Below, piece after piece: positions 13,701-26,600 of a stretch of 64,000 bases of DNA (positions within the stretch are counted from its first letter, which is position 1; the number at the start of each line of letters is the position of its first letter). The notes below the pieces were generated by a model, which worked only from the letters and a program-made list of their open reading frames with translations, had not been told where the DNA came from and did no database searches. The stretch is from Sophora flavescens (taxonomy: Eukaryota; Streptophyta; Magnoliopsida; Fabales; Fabaceae): contig JAUPTC010000015.1 in assembly GCA_030762895.1 (NCBI GenBank), forward strand, positions 2,894,395-2,958,394, written 5' to 3'. The position numbers were made by a program, and so were the translations under genes.

Positions 13701-14430
13701 AAAATTGGGTTTATGATCAAAATTAGGGTTTAGGGTTTGAATTAGGGTTTTACGCTTAAAATAGGGGTTTGGGTCAAAATTAGGCTTTGGGGTCAAAATT
13801 TGGGTTTTGGGTCAAAATTTGGGTTTTGGGTCAAAATTTTGGTTTAGGTTTGAATTAGGTTTTGAGTTAAAATAGGTTTTTTAAAAAAGGTTAGAATTAG
13901 GTTTTGGGTTAAAATTAGGTTTGGTCAAACTTTGGGTTTAGGGTCAAAATTATGGTTCAGGGTTTGAAATTTGGTTTTGAGTTTTAAAATTCAAATTGGT
14001 CAAAATAAGGCTTTGGATAAAATTTTGGGTTTTGGGTCATAATTTGGGTTTAGGGTTTGAATTAGGGTTTTGAGTTAAAAATAAGGTTAGAATTAGGTTT
14101 ATGTTTTGAAATAGGGTTCAGGTTTGAAATAGGGTTTTGAGATAAAAATTGGGTTTCGATTTAAAATTAGGGTTTCGGTCAAAATTAGGGTCCCTGGTCA
14201 TATTTAGGGTCAAAATTAGGTTTAGGGTATGAAATAATGTTGAGTTTATAATAGGGTTTGGGTAAAAAAATAGGTTAAAATTACTTTTGGTCAAAATTAG
14301 GGCTTTGGGTTAAAATTAGGTTTTGGGTCAAAATTATGGTTTTTGTTGTAGATTAGGTTTTGGGTCAAAAATAAGGTTAGAATTAGGTTTTTGGGTCAAA
14401 ATTTAGGTTTCGGGGTCAAATTTAGTGTTT

Positions 14431-14660
14431 AGGGTCAAAATTAGGGATTAGGGTTCGATTAGGGTTTGGTGACAAAATTAGGGTTCTGGGTCAAATTTAG
14501 GGTTTATGGTCCAAATTAGGGTTTTGGGTTAAAATCAGGGTTTTGGATCAAAATTAGGTTTTTGGGTCAAATTTTGGGTTTAGGATCAAAATTAGGGTTT
14601 AGGGTTTGAATTAGGGTTTTGAGTTAAAAATAGGTTTTTGGGGAAAAAAAAGGTTAGAAT
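14431..14660 (+). repeat. Flank-type variant patch inside the central array
   Basis: Within an otherwise ordinary central unit, this stretch has GGTCAAAATTA instead of GGTCAACATTA, GGTTCGATTA instead of GGTTAGATTA, GGTTCTGGGTC instead of GGTTATGGTTC, TTTATGGTCC, and GGTTTTTGGGGA before the poly-A run. The same combination is seen at about 5367-5600. Most of it also occurs in the right-hand 2.2-kb class (59373-59440, 61580-61650). Units on either side return to the central type. Confidence 0.75.
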
Positions 14661-17600
14661 TAGGGTTTTGGGTTAAAATTAGGTTTCGGTCAAAATTAGA
14701 GATTTGGTTTAAAATTAGGTTTTGGGTGAAAATTTGGGTTTAGGAATAAAATTAGGGTTTAGGATTTGAATTAGGTTTTTGAGTTTAATATAGGGTTTAG
14801 GGTCAAAATTAGGCTTTGGGGGTTAAAATTTGGATTTTGGGTTTTCGTGTCAAAATTAGGTTTTTGGGCCGAACTTTGGGTTTAGGGTCAAAATTAGGTT
14901 TAGGGTTTGAAATTGGGTTTAGGGTTTGAATTTGGGTTTTTAGTTAAAAATAGGGTTAGAATTAGGTTTTGGTTTAAAATTAGGTTTCGGTCAAAATTAG
15001 GGTTCTAGGTCGATTTAGGTTTAGGGTCAAAATTAGGCTTGGGGGTTAAAATTTGGGTTTTGGGCTTGGTCAAAATTAGGTTTTTGGGTCGAACTTTGGG
15101 TTTAGGGTTAAAATTAGGTTTAGGGTTTGAAATTGGGTTTTGAGTTTTAAATATTGGGTCCAAATTGGTCAAAAAAAGGGCATTGGGTAAAATTTTGGGT
15201 TTTGGGTCCAAATTGGGGTTTTGGGTCAAAAGTTGGGTTTTGGGTCCATTAGGTTTTTGGTCAAAATTAGGGTTTAGGGTTTGAATTTGGGTTTTGAGTT
15301 AAAAATAGGGTTAGAATTAGGTTTTGGTTTAAAATTAGGTTTCGGTCAAAATTAGGGTTCTAGGTCGGATTTAGGGTTTATGGTCAAAATTAGGTTTAGG
15401 GTTTGAAATTGGGTTTTGAGTTTAAATTGGGGTTTTGGGTGAAAAATAGGGTTAGAATTAGGATGCGGGTCAACATTAGCTTTTGGGTTAAAATTAGGTT
15501 TTTGGTTAAAATTGGCTTATGATCAAAATTAGGTTTAGGGTCTGAATTAGGTTTTATGCTTAAAATAGGGGTTTGGGTCAAAATTAGGGCTTTGGGTCAT
15601 TTGTTTTGGGTCAAAATTTGGGTTTTGGGTCAAAATTTTGGTTTAGGGTTTGAATTAGGTTTTGAGTTAAAAATAGGTTTTGGGTAAAAAAAAAAAGGTT
15701 AGAATTAGGTTTTGGGTTAAAATTAGGTTTGGGTCAAACTTTGGGTTTAGGGTCAAAATTATGGTTCAGGGTTTGAAATTTGGTTTTGAGTTTTAAATAT
15801 TGGGTCAAAATTGGTCAAAATAAGGGCTTTGGATAAAATTTTGGGTTTTGGGTCATAATTTCGGTTTAAGTTTTGAATTAGGGTTTTGAGTTAAAAATAA
15901 GGTTAGAATTAGGGTTTATGTTTTGAAATAGGTCTGTGGTTTGAAATAGGGTTTTGAGATAAAAATTGGGTTTCGATTTAAAATTAGGGTTTCGGTCAAA
16001 ATTAGGGTTCCCGGTCATATTTAGGGTCAAAATTAGGGTTTAGGGTATGAAATAATGTTGAGTTTATAATAGGGTTTGGGTAAAAAAAATAGGGTTAAAA
16101 TTACTATTTGGTCAAAATTAGGGCTTTGGGTTAAAATTAGGTTTTGGGTCAAAATTATGGTTTTTGTTGTAGATTAGGTTTTGGGTCAAAAATAAGGTTA
16201 GAATTAGGTTTTGGGTCAAAATTTAGGGTTTCGGTCAAATTTAGTGTTTAGGGTCAACATTAGGGATTAGGGTTAGATTAGGGTTTGGTGACAAAATTAG
16301 GTTATGGTTCAAATTTAGGTTTAGGGTCCAAATTAGGTTTTGGGTTAAAATTAGGTTTTGGATCAAAATTAGGTTTTTGGGTCAAATTTTGGGTTTAGGA
16401 TCAAAATTAGGGTTTAGGGTTTGAATTAGGGTTTTGAGTTAAAAATATGGTTTTGGGTAAAAAAATAAGGTTAGAAATAGGGTTTTGGGTTTAAAATTAG
16501 GGTTTCGGTCAAAATTAGAGATTTGGTTTAAAATTAGGTTTTGGGTGAAAATTTGGGTTTAGGAACAAAATTAGGGTTTAGGATTTGAATTAGGTTTTTG
16601 AGTTTAATATAGGGTTTAGGGTCAAAATTAGGGCTTTGGGGGTTAAAATTTGATTTTGGGTTTTCGTGTCAAAATTAGGTTTTTGGGTCTAACTTTGGGT
16701 TTAGGGTCAAAATTAGGTTTAGGGTTTGAAATTGGGTTTAGGGTTTGAATTTGGGTTTTTAGTTAAAAATAGGGTTAGAATTAGGTTTTGGTTTAAAATT
16801 AGGTTTCGGTCAAAATTAGGTTCTAGGTCGATTTAGGTTTAGGGTCAAAATTAGGGCTTTGGGGGTTAAAATTTGGGTTTTGGGCTTTCGGTCAAAATTA
16901 GGTTTTTGGGCCTAACTTTGGGTTTAGGGTTAAAATTAGGGTTTAGGGTTTGAAATTGGGTTTTGAGTTTTAAATATTGGGTCCAAATTGGTCAAAAAAG
17001 GGCATTGGGTAAAATTTTGGGTTTTGGGTCCAAATTGGGGTTTTGGGTCAAAAGTTGGGTTGGGTCCAATTAGGTTTTTGGTCAAAATTAGGTTTAGGGT
17101 TTGAATTTGGGTTTTGAGTTAAAAATAGGGTTAGAATTAGGTTTTGGTTTAAAATTAGGTTTCGGTCAAAATTAGGTTCTAGGTCGATTTAGGTTTATGG
17201 TCAAAATTAGGGTTTAGGGTTTGAAATTGGGCTTGAGTTTAAATTGGGGTTTTGGGTGAAAAATAGGGTTAGAATTAGGATTGGGTCAACATTAGGCTTT
17301 AGGTTAAAATTAGGTTTTTGGTTAAAAATTGGTTTATGATCAAAATTATGGTTTAGGGTATGAATTAGGTTTTTGCGTATAAAATAGGGGTTTGGGTCTA
17401 AATTAGGGCTTTGGGTTCACAATTTGGGTTTTGGGTCAAAAATAGGGTGTGGGGTCAAAATTTTGGTTTAGGGTTTGAATTAGGTTTTGAGTTAAAAATA
17501 GGTTTGGGTTAAAAAAAGGTTAGAATTAGGTTTTGGGTTAAAATTAGGTTTGGGTCAAACTTTGGGTTTAGGGTCAAAATTATGGTTCAGGGTTTGAAAT

Positions 17601-20600
17601 TTGGTTTTGAGTTTTAAATATAAAATTGGGTCAAAATAAGGGCTTTGGATAAAATTTTGGGTTTTGGGTCATAATTTGGGTTTAGGGTCTGAATTAGGTT
17701 TTGAGTTAAAAATAAGGTTAGAATTAGGGTTTATGTTTTGAAATAGGTTCAGGGTTTGAAATAGGGTTTTGAGATAAAAATTGGGTTTCGATTTAAAATT
17801 AGGTTTCGGGTCAAAATTAGGTTCCCGGTCATATTTAGGGTCAAAATTAGGGTTTAGGGTATGAAATAATGTTGAGTTTATAATAGGTTTGGGTAAAAAA
17901 AATAGGTTAAAATTACTGGTTTCGGTCAAAATTAGGGCTTTGGGTTAAAATTAGGTTTTGGGTCAAAATTATGGTTTTTGTTGTAGATTAGGTTTTGGGT
18001 CAAAAATAAGGTTAGAATTAGGTTTTGGGTCAAAATTTAGGGTTTCGGGTCAAATTTAGTGTTTAGGGTCAACATTAGGGATTAGGTTAGATTAGGGTTT
18101 GGTGACAAAATTAGGGTTATGGTTCAAATTTAGGGTTTAGGGTCCAAATTAGGTTTTCGGGTTAAAATTAGGGTTTCGGATCAAAATTAGGTTTTTGGGT
18201 CAAATTTTGGGTTTAGGATCAAAATTAGGGTTTAGGGTTTGAATTAGGGTTTTGAGTTAAAAATATGGTTTTGGGTAAAAAAATAAGGTTAGAAATAGGG
18301 TTTTGGGTTAAAATTAGGTTTCGGTCAAAATTAGAGATTTGGTTTAAAATTAGGTTTTGGGTGAAAATTTGGGTTTAGGAATAAAATTAGGGTTTAGGAT
18401 TTGAATTAGGTTTTTGAGTTTAATATAGGTTTAGGGTCAAAATTAGGCTTTGGGGGTTAAAATTTGATTTTGGGTTTTCGTGTCAAAATTAGGTTTTTGG
18501 GCCTAACTTTGGGTTTAGGGTCAAAATTAGGTTTAGGGTTTGAAATTGGGTTTAGGGTTTGAATTTGGGTTTTTAGTTAAAAATAGGGTTAGAATTAGGT
18601 TTTGGTTTAAAATTAGGTTTCGGGTCAAAATTAGGTTCTAGGTCGATTTAGGTTTAGGGTCAAAATTAGGGCTTGGGGGTTAAAATTTGGGTTTTGGGCT
18701 TTGGGTCAAAATTAGGTTTTTGGGTCTAACTTTGGGTTTAGGGTTAAAATTAGGGTTTAGGGTTTGAAATTGGGTTTTGAGTTTTAAATATTGGGTCCAA
18801 ATTGGGTCAAAAAGTGGCATTGGGTAAAATTTTGGGTTTTGGGTCCAAATTGGGGTTTTGGGTCAAAAGGGTTGGGTCCTGGTTTTTGGTCAAAATTAGG
18901 GTTTAGGGTTTGAATTTGGGTTTTGAGTTAAAAATAGGGTTAGAATTAGGTTTTTGTTTAAAATTAGGTTTCGGGTCAAAATTAGGTTCTAGGTCGATTT
19001 AGGTTTATGGTCAAAATTAGGGTTTAGGGTTTGAAATTGGGTTTTGAGTTTAAATTGGGGTTTTGGGTCAAAAATAGGGTTAGAATTAGGATTTGGGTCA
19101 ACATTAGGCTTTGGGTTAAAATTAGGTTTTTGGTTAAAATTGGTTTATGATCAAAATTAGGTTTAGGGTTTGAATTAGGGTTTTTGCTTAAAATAGGGGT
19201 TTGGGTCAAAATTAGGGCTTTGGGGTCAAAATTTGGTTTTGGTCAAAATTTGGTTTTGGGTCAAAATTTTGGTTTAGGGTTTGAATTAGGTTTTGAGTTA
19301 AAAATAGGGTTTTGGAAAAAAAAAGGTTAGAATTAGGGTTTTGGGTTAAAATTAGGTTTGGGTCAAACTTTGGGTTTAGGGTCAAAATTATGGTTCAGGG
19401 TTTGAAATTTGGTTTTGAGTTTTAAATATCAAATTGGGTCAAAATAAGGGCTTTGGATAAAATTTTGGGTTTTGGGTCATAATTTGGGTTTAGGGTTTGA
19501 ATTAGGGTTTTGAGTTAAAAATAAGGTGAGAATTAGGGTTTATGTTTTGAAATAGGGTTTTGAGATAAAAATTGGGTTTCGATTTAAAATTAGGGTTTCG
19601 GTCAAAATTAGGGTTCCCGGTCATATTTAGGGTCAAAATTTAGGTTTAGGGTATGAAATAATGTTGAGTTTATAATAGGGTTTGGGTAAAAAAAATAGGG
19701 TTAAAATTACTGCTTCGGGTCAAAATTAGGGCTTTGGGTTAAAATTAGGTTTTGGGTCAAAATTATGGTTTTTGTTGTAGATTAGGTTTTGGGTCAAAAA
19801 TAAGGTTAGAATTAGGTTTTGGGTCAAAATTTAGGGTTTTGGGTCAAATTTAGTGTTTAGGGTCAACATTAGGGATTAGGGTTAGATTAGGGTTTGGTGA
19901 CAAAATTAGGGTTATGGTTCAAATTTAGGGTTTAGGGTCCAAATTAGGTTTTGGGTTAAAATTAGGTTTTGGATCAAAATTAGGTTTTTGGGTCAAATTT
20001 TGGGTTTAGGATCAAAATTAGGGTTTAGGGTTTGAATTAGGGTTTTGAGTTAAAAATATGGTTTTGGGTAAAAAATAAGGTTAGAAATAGGGTTTTGGGT
20101 TAAAATTAGGTTTCGGTCAAAATTAGAGATTTGGTTTAAAATTAGGGTTTTGGGTGAAAATTTGGGTTTAGGAACAAAATTAGGGTTTAGGATTTGAATT
20201 AGGTTTTTGAGTTTAATATAGGGTTTAGGGTCAAAATTAGGCTTTGGGGGTTAAAATTTGATTTTGGGTTTTCGTGTCAAAATTAGGTTTTTGGTCTAAC
20301 TTGGTTTAGGGTCAAAATTAGGTTTAGGGTTTGAAATTGGGTTTAGGGTTTGAATTTGGGTTTTTAGTTAAAAATAGGGTTAGAATTAGGTTTTGGTTTA
20401 AAATTAGGTTTCGGTCAAAATTAGGTTCTAGGTCGATTTAGGTTTAGGTCAAAATTAGGCTTGGGGGTTAAAATTTGGTTTTGGGCTTTGGTCAAAATTA
20501 GGTTTTTGGGTCGAACTTTGGGTTTAGGGTTAAAATTAGGTTTAGGGTTTGAAATTGGGTTTTGAGTTTTAAATATTGGGTCCAAATTGGGTCAAAAAAG

Positions 20601-23600
20601 GCATTGGGTAAAATTTTGGGTTTTGGGTCCAAATTGGGGTTTTGGGTCAAAAGTTGGGTTTTGTCATTGGTTTTTGGTCAAAATTAGGTTTAGGGTTTGA
20701 ATTTGGGTTTTGAGTTAAAAATAGGGTTAGAATTAGGGTTTTGGTTTAAAATTAGGTTTCGGTCAAAATTAGGTTCTAGGTCGATTTAGGTTTATGGTCA
20801 AAATTAGGGTTTAGGGTTTGAAATTGGGCTTTGAGTTTAAATTGGGGTTTTGGGTAAAAAATAGGGTTAGAATTAGGATTGGGTCAACATTAGGCTTTGG
20901 GTTAAAATTAGGTTTTTGGTTAAAATCCGGTTTATGATCAAAATTAGGTTTAGGGCTTGAATTAGGTTTTGCGCTTAAAATAGGGGTTTGGGTCAAAATT
21001 AGGTTGGGTCAAAATTTGGGTTTTGGGTCAAAATTTTGGTTTAGGGTTTGAATTAGGTTTTGAGTTAAAAATAGGTTTTGGGTTAAAAAAAAGGTTAGAA
21101 TTAGGTTTTGGGTTAAAATTAGGTTTGGGTCAAACTTTGGGTTTAGGGTCAAAATTATGGTTCAGGGTTTGAAATTTGGTTTTGAGTTTTAAATTGTCAA
21201 AATGTCAAAATAAGGCTTTGGATAAAATTTTGGGTTTTGGGTCATAATTTGGGTTTAGGGTTTGAATTAGGTTTTGAGTTAAAAATAAGGTTAGAATTAG
21301 GGTTTATGTTTTGAAATAGGTTCAGGGTCTGAAATAGGGTTTTGAGATAAAAATTGGGTTTCGATTTAAAATTAGGGTTTCGGTCAAAATTAGGTTCCCG
21401 GTCATATTTAGGGTCAAAATTAGGGTTTAGGGTATGAAATAATGTTGAGTTTATAATAGGTTTGGGTAAAAAAAATAGGGTTAAAATTACTATTTGGTCA
21501 AAATTAGGGCTTTGGGTTAAAATTAGGTTTTGGGTCAAAATTATGGTTTTTGTTGTAGATTAGGTTTTGGGTCAAAAATAAGGTTAGAATTAGGTTTTGG
21601 GTCAAAATTTAGGGTTTCTGGGTCAAATTTAGTGTTTAGGGTCAACATTAGGATTAGGGTTAGATTAGGGTTTGGTGACAAAATTAGGGTTATGGTTCAA
21701 ATTTAGGTTTAGGGTCCAAATTAGGTTTTGGGTTAAAATTAGGTTTTGGATCAAAATTAGGTTTTTGGGTCAAATTTTGGGTTTAGGATCAAAATTAGGT
21801 TTAGGGTTTGAATTAGGTTTTGAGTTAAAAATATGGTTTTGGGTAAAAAAAATAAGGTTAGAAATAGGGTTTTGGGTTAAAATTAGGTTCGGGTCAAAAT
21901 TAGAGATTTGGTTTAAAATTAGGTTTTGGGTGAAAATTTGGGTTTAGGAACAAAATTAGGGTTTAGGATTTGAATTAGGTTTTTGAGTTTAATATAGGGT
22001 TTAGGGTCAAAATTAGGGCTTTGGGGTTAAAATTTGATTTTGGGTTTTCGTGTCAAAATTAGGTTTTTGGGTCTAACTTTGGGTTTAGGGTCAAAATTAG
22101 GTTTAGGGTTTGAAATTGGGTTTAGGGTTTGAATTTGGGTTTTTAGTTAAAAATAGGGTTAGAATTAGGGTTTTGGTTTAAAATTAGGTTTCGGTCAAAA
22201 TTAGGTTCTAGGTCGATTTAGGTTTAGGGTCAAAATTAGGGCTTTGGGGGTTAAAATTTGGGTTTTGGGCTTTGGTCAAAATTAGGTTTTTGGGCCGAAC
22301 TTTGGGTTTAGGGTTAAAATTAGGTTTAGGGTTTGAAATTGGGTTTTGAGTTTTAAATATTGGGTCCAAATGGTCAAAAAAAGGGCATTGGGTAAAATTT
22401 TGGGTTTTGGGTCCAAATTGGGGTTTTGGGTCAAAAGTTTTGGTCCTTAGGTTTTTGGTCAAAATTAGGGTTTAGGGTTTGAATTTGGGTTTTGAGTTAA
22501 AAATAGGGTTAGAATTAGGTTTTTGTTTAAAATTAGGTTTGGGTCAAAATTAGGTTCTAGGTCGATTTAGGTTTATGGTCAAAATTAGGTTTAGGGTTTG
22601 AAATTGGGTTTTGAGTTTAAATTGGGGTTTTGGGTCAAAAATAGGGTTAGAATTAGGATCAGGTCAACATTAGGCTTTGGGTTAAAATTAGGTTTTTGGT
22701 TAAAATTCGGTTTATGATCAAAATTAGGGTTTAGGGTTTGAATTAGGGTTTTACGCTTAAAATAGGGTTTGGGTCAAAATTAGGCTTTGGGTCAAAATTT
22801 TTTTGGTCAAATTTGGTTTTGGGTCAAAATTTTGGTTTAGGGTTTGAATTAGGTTTTGAGTTAAAAATAGGGTTTGGGTAAAAAAAAAAGGTTAGAATTA
22901 GGGTTTTGGGTTAAAATTAGGTTTGGGTCAAACTTTGGGTTTAGGGTCAAAATTATGGTTCAGGGTTTGAAATTTGGTTTTGAGTTTTAAAATATCATCA
23001 AAATAAGGCTTTGGATAAAATTTTGGGTTTTGGGTCATAATTTGGGTTTAGGGTTTGAATTAGGGTTTTGAGTTAAAAATAAGGTTAGAATTAGGGTTTA
23101 TGTTTTGAAACAGGTCTGTGGTTTGAAATAGGGTTTTGAGATAAAAATTGGGTCTCGATTTAAAATTAGGGTTTCGGTCAAAATTAGGTTCCTGGTCATA
23201 TTTAGGGTCAAAATTAGGGTTTAGGGTATGAAATAATGTTGAGTTTATAATAGGGTTTGGGTAAAAAAATAGGGTTAAAATTACTTTTCGGTCAAAATTA
23301 GGGCTTTGGGTTAAAATTAGGTTTTGGGTCAAAATTATGGTTTTTGTTGTAGATTAGGTTTTGGGTCAAAAATAAGGTTAGAATTAGGTTTTGGGTCAAA
23401 ATTTAGGTTTCGGGGTCAAATTTAGTGTTTAGGGTCAACATTAGGGATTAGGTTAGATTAGGGTTTGGTGACAAAATTAGGGTTATGGTTCAAATTTAGG
23501 TTTAGGGTCCAAATTAGGTTTTGGGTTAAAATTAGGTTTTGGATCAAAATTAGGTTTTTGGGTCAAATTTTGGGTTTAGGATCAAAATTAGGGTTTAGGG

Positions 23601-26600
23601 TTTGAATTAGGTTTTGAGTTAAAAATATGGTTTTGGGTAAAAAAATAAGGTTAGAAATAGGGTTTTGGGTTTAAAATTAGGTTTCGGTCAAAATTAGAGA
23701 TTTGGTTTAAAATTAGGGTTTTGGGTGAAAATTTGGGTTTAGGAATAAAATTAGGTTTAGGATTTGAATTAGGTTTTTGAGTTTAATATAGGTTTAGGGT
23801 CAAAATTAGGGCTTGGGGGTTAAAATTTGGATTTTGGGTTTCGTGTCAAAATTAGGTTTTTGGGCCGAACTTGGGTTTAGGGTCAAATTAGGTTTAGGGT
23901 TTGAAATTGGGTTTAGGGTTTGAATTTGGGTTTTTAGTTAAAAATAGGGTTAGAATTAGGTTTTGGTTTAAAATTAGGTTCCGGTCAAAATTAGGGTTCT
24001 AGGTCGATTTAGGTTTAGGGTCAAAATTAGGCTTTGGGGGTTAAAATTTGGGTTTTGGGCTTTGGTCAAAATTAGGTTTTTGGGTCTAACTTTGGGTTTA
24101 GGGTTAAAATTAGGTTTAGGGTTTGAAATTGGGTTTTGAGTTTTAAATATTGGGTCCAAATGGTCAAAAAAAGGGCATTGGGTAAAATTTTGGGTTTTGG
24201 GTCCAAATTGGGGTTTTGGGTCAAAAGTTGGGTTTGGTCCTTGGTTTTTGGTCAAAATTAGGTTTAGGGTTTGAATTTGGGTTTTGAGTTAAAAATAGGG
24301 TTAGAATTAGGTTTTGGTTTAAAATTAGGGTTTCGGTCAAAATTAGGGTTCTAGGTCGATTTAGGGTTTATGGTCAAAATTAGGGTTTAGGGTTTGAAAT
24401 TGGGTTTTGAGTTTAAATTGGGGTTTTGGGTCAAAAATAGGGTTAGAATTAGGATTGTGGGTCAACATTAGGGCTTTGGGTTAAAATTAGGTTTTTGGTT
24501 AAAATTGTTTATGATCAAAATTAGGTTTAGGGTTTGAATTAGGTTTTACGCTTAAAATAGGGTTTGGGTCAAAATTAGGGCTTTGGGGTCAAAATTTGGG
24601 TTTTGGGTCAAAATTTGGGTTTTGGGTCAAAATTTTGGTTTAGGGTTTGAATTAGGTTTTGAGTTAAAAATAGGGTTTTGGGTAAAAAAAAGGTTAGAAT
24701 TAGGGTTTTGGGTTAAAATTAGGTTTGAGTCAAACTTTGGGTTTAGGGTCAAAATTATGGTTCAGGGTTTGAAATTTGGTTTTGAGTTTTAAAATTGGGT
24801 CAAAATCAAAATAAGGGCTTTGGATAAAATTTTGGGTTTTGGGTCATAATTTGGGTTTAGGGTTTGAATTAGGTTTTGAGTTAAAAATAAGGTTAGAATT
24901 AGGGTTTATGTTTTGAAACAGGTTGTGGTTTGAAATAGGGTTTTGAGATAAAAATTGGGTTTCGATTTAAAATTAGGGTTTCGGGTAAAAATTAGGTTCC
25001 TGGTCATATTTAGGTCAAAATTAGGTTTAGGGTATGAAATAATGTTGAGTTTATAATAGGGTTTGGGTAAAAAAAATAGGGTTAAAATTACTTTTGGGTC
25101 AAAATTAGGGCTTTGGGTTAAAATTAGGCTTTGGGTCAAAATTATGGTTTTTGTTGTAGATTAGGGTTTTGGGTCAAAAATAAGGTTAGAATTAGGGTTT
25201 TGGGTCAAAATTTAGGGTTTCGGGGTCAAATTTAGTGTTTAGGGTCAACATTAGGGATTAGGGTTAGATTAGGGTTTGGTGACAAAATTAGGGTTATGGT
25301 TCAAATTTAGGGTTTAGGGTCCAAATTAGGGTTTTGGGTTAAAATTAGGGTTTTGGATCAAAATTAGGTTTTTGGGTCAAATTTTGGGTTTAGGATCAAA
25401 ATTAGGGTTTAGGGTTTGAATTAGGGTTTTGAGTTAAAAATATGGTTTTGGGTAAAAAAAAATAAGGTTAGAAATAGGGTTTTGGGTTAAAATTAGGGTT
25501 TCGGGTCAAAATTAGAGATTTGGTTTAAAATTAGGGTTTTGGGTGAAAATTTGGGTTTAGGAATAAAATTAGGGTTTAGGATTTGAATTAGGTTTTTGAG
25601 TTTAATATAGGGTTTAGGGTCAAAATTAGGGCTTTGGGGGTTAAAATTTGGATTTTGGGTTTTCGTGTCAAAATTAGGTTTTTGGGTCGAACTTTGGGTT
25701 TAGGGTTTGAAATTGGGTTTAGGGTTTGAATTTGGGTTTTTAGTTAAAAATAGGGTTAGAATTAGGGTTTTGGTTTAAAATTAGGGTTTCGGGTCAAAAT
25801 TAGGGTTCTAGGTCGATTTAGGTTTAGGGTCAAAATTAGGGCTTGGGGGTTAAAATTTGGGTTTTGGGCCTCGGGTCAAAATTAGGTTTTTGGGTCTAAC
25901 TTTGGGTTTAGGGTTAAAATTAGGTTTAGGGTTTGAAATTGGGTTTTGAGTTTTAAATATTGGGTCCAAATTGGGTCAAAAAAGGCATTGGGTAAAATTT
26001 TGGGTTTTGGGTCCAAATTGGGGTTTTGGGTCAAAAGTTTTTTCTTTTTGGTCAAAATTAGGTTTAGGGTTTGAATTTGGGTTTTGAGTTAAAAATAGGG
26101 TTAGAATTAGGTTTATGAATTAAAATTAGGTTTTGGTCAAAATTAGGTTCTAGGTCGATTTAGGTTTATGGTCAAAATTAGGTTTAGGGTTTGAAATTGG
26201 GTTTTGAGTTTAAATTGGGGTTTTGGGTCAAAAATAGGGTTAGAATTAGGATTGGTCAACATTAGGCTTTGGGTTAAAATTAGGTTTTTGGTTAAAATTG
26301 GTTTATGATCAAAATTAGGTTTAGGGTCTGAATTAGGTTTTGCTTAAAATAGGGGTTTGGGTCAAAATTAGGGCTTTGGGTCAAAATTGGGTTTTGGGTC
26401 AAAATTTTGGTTTAGGGTTTGAATTAGGTTTTGAGTTAAAAATAGGGTTTTAAAAAAAAGGTTAGAATTAGGGTTTTGGGTTAAAATTAGGTTTGGGTCA
26501 AACTTTGGGTTTAGGGTCAAAATTATGGTTCAGGGTTTGAAATTTGGTTTTGAGTTTTAAAATCAATGGTCAAAATAAGGGCTTTGGATAAAATTTTGGG

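Noticed and set aside
15396..15581. Three 61-codon minus-strand frames (15396, 19024, 20811) with similar peptides, which could suggest a conserved small protein
   Set aside because: Their similarity follows from the tandem repeat. The frame is not kept in the cleaner units to the right, where the equivalent segment is interrupted.
21242..21538. Minus-strand open frame of 98 codons, the longest in the window
   Set aside because: The peptide is a low-complexity string of NPNFDPK/LILTQ-like words, which is just the translated satellite. Similar frames recur at the same unit position (17669-17929, 23060-23332). There is no domain and no family resemblance.
21672..21947. Plus-strand open frames such as 21672-21947, 8345-8554, 24583-24792 and 29914-30126
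   Set aside because: They translate to LGFELGFELKIGFWVK-like strings from GGGTTTTGGGTCAAAATT words. They are short and repeat-derived, and TAG/TAA occur constantly in the neighbouring frames.
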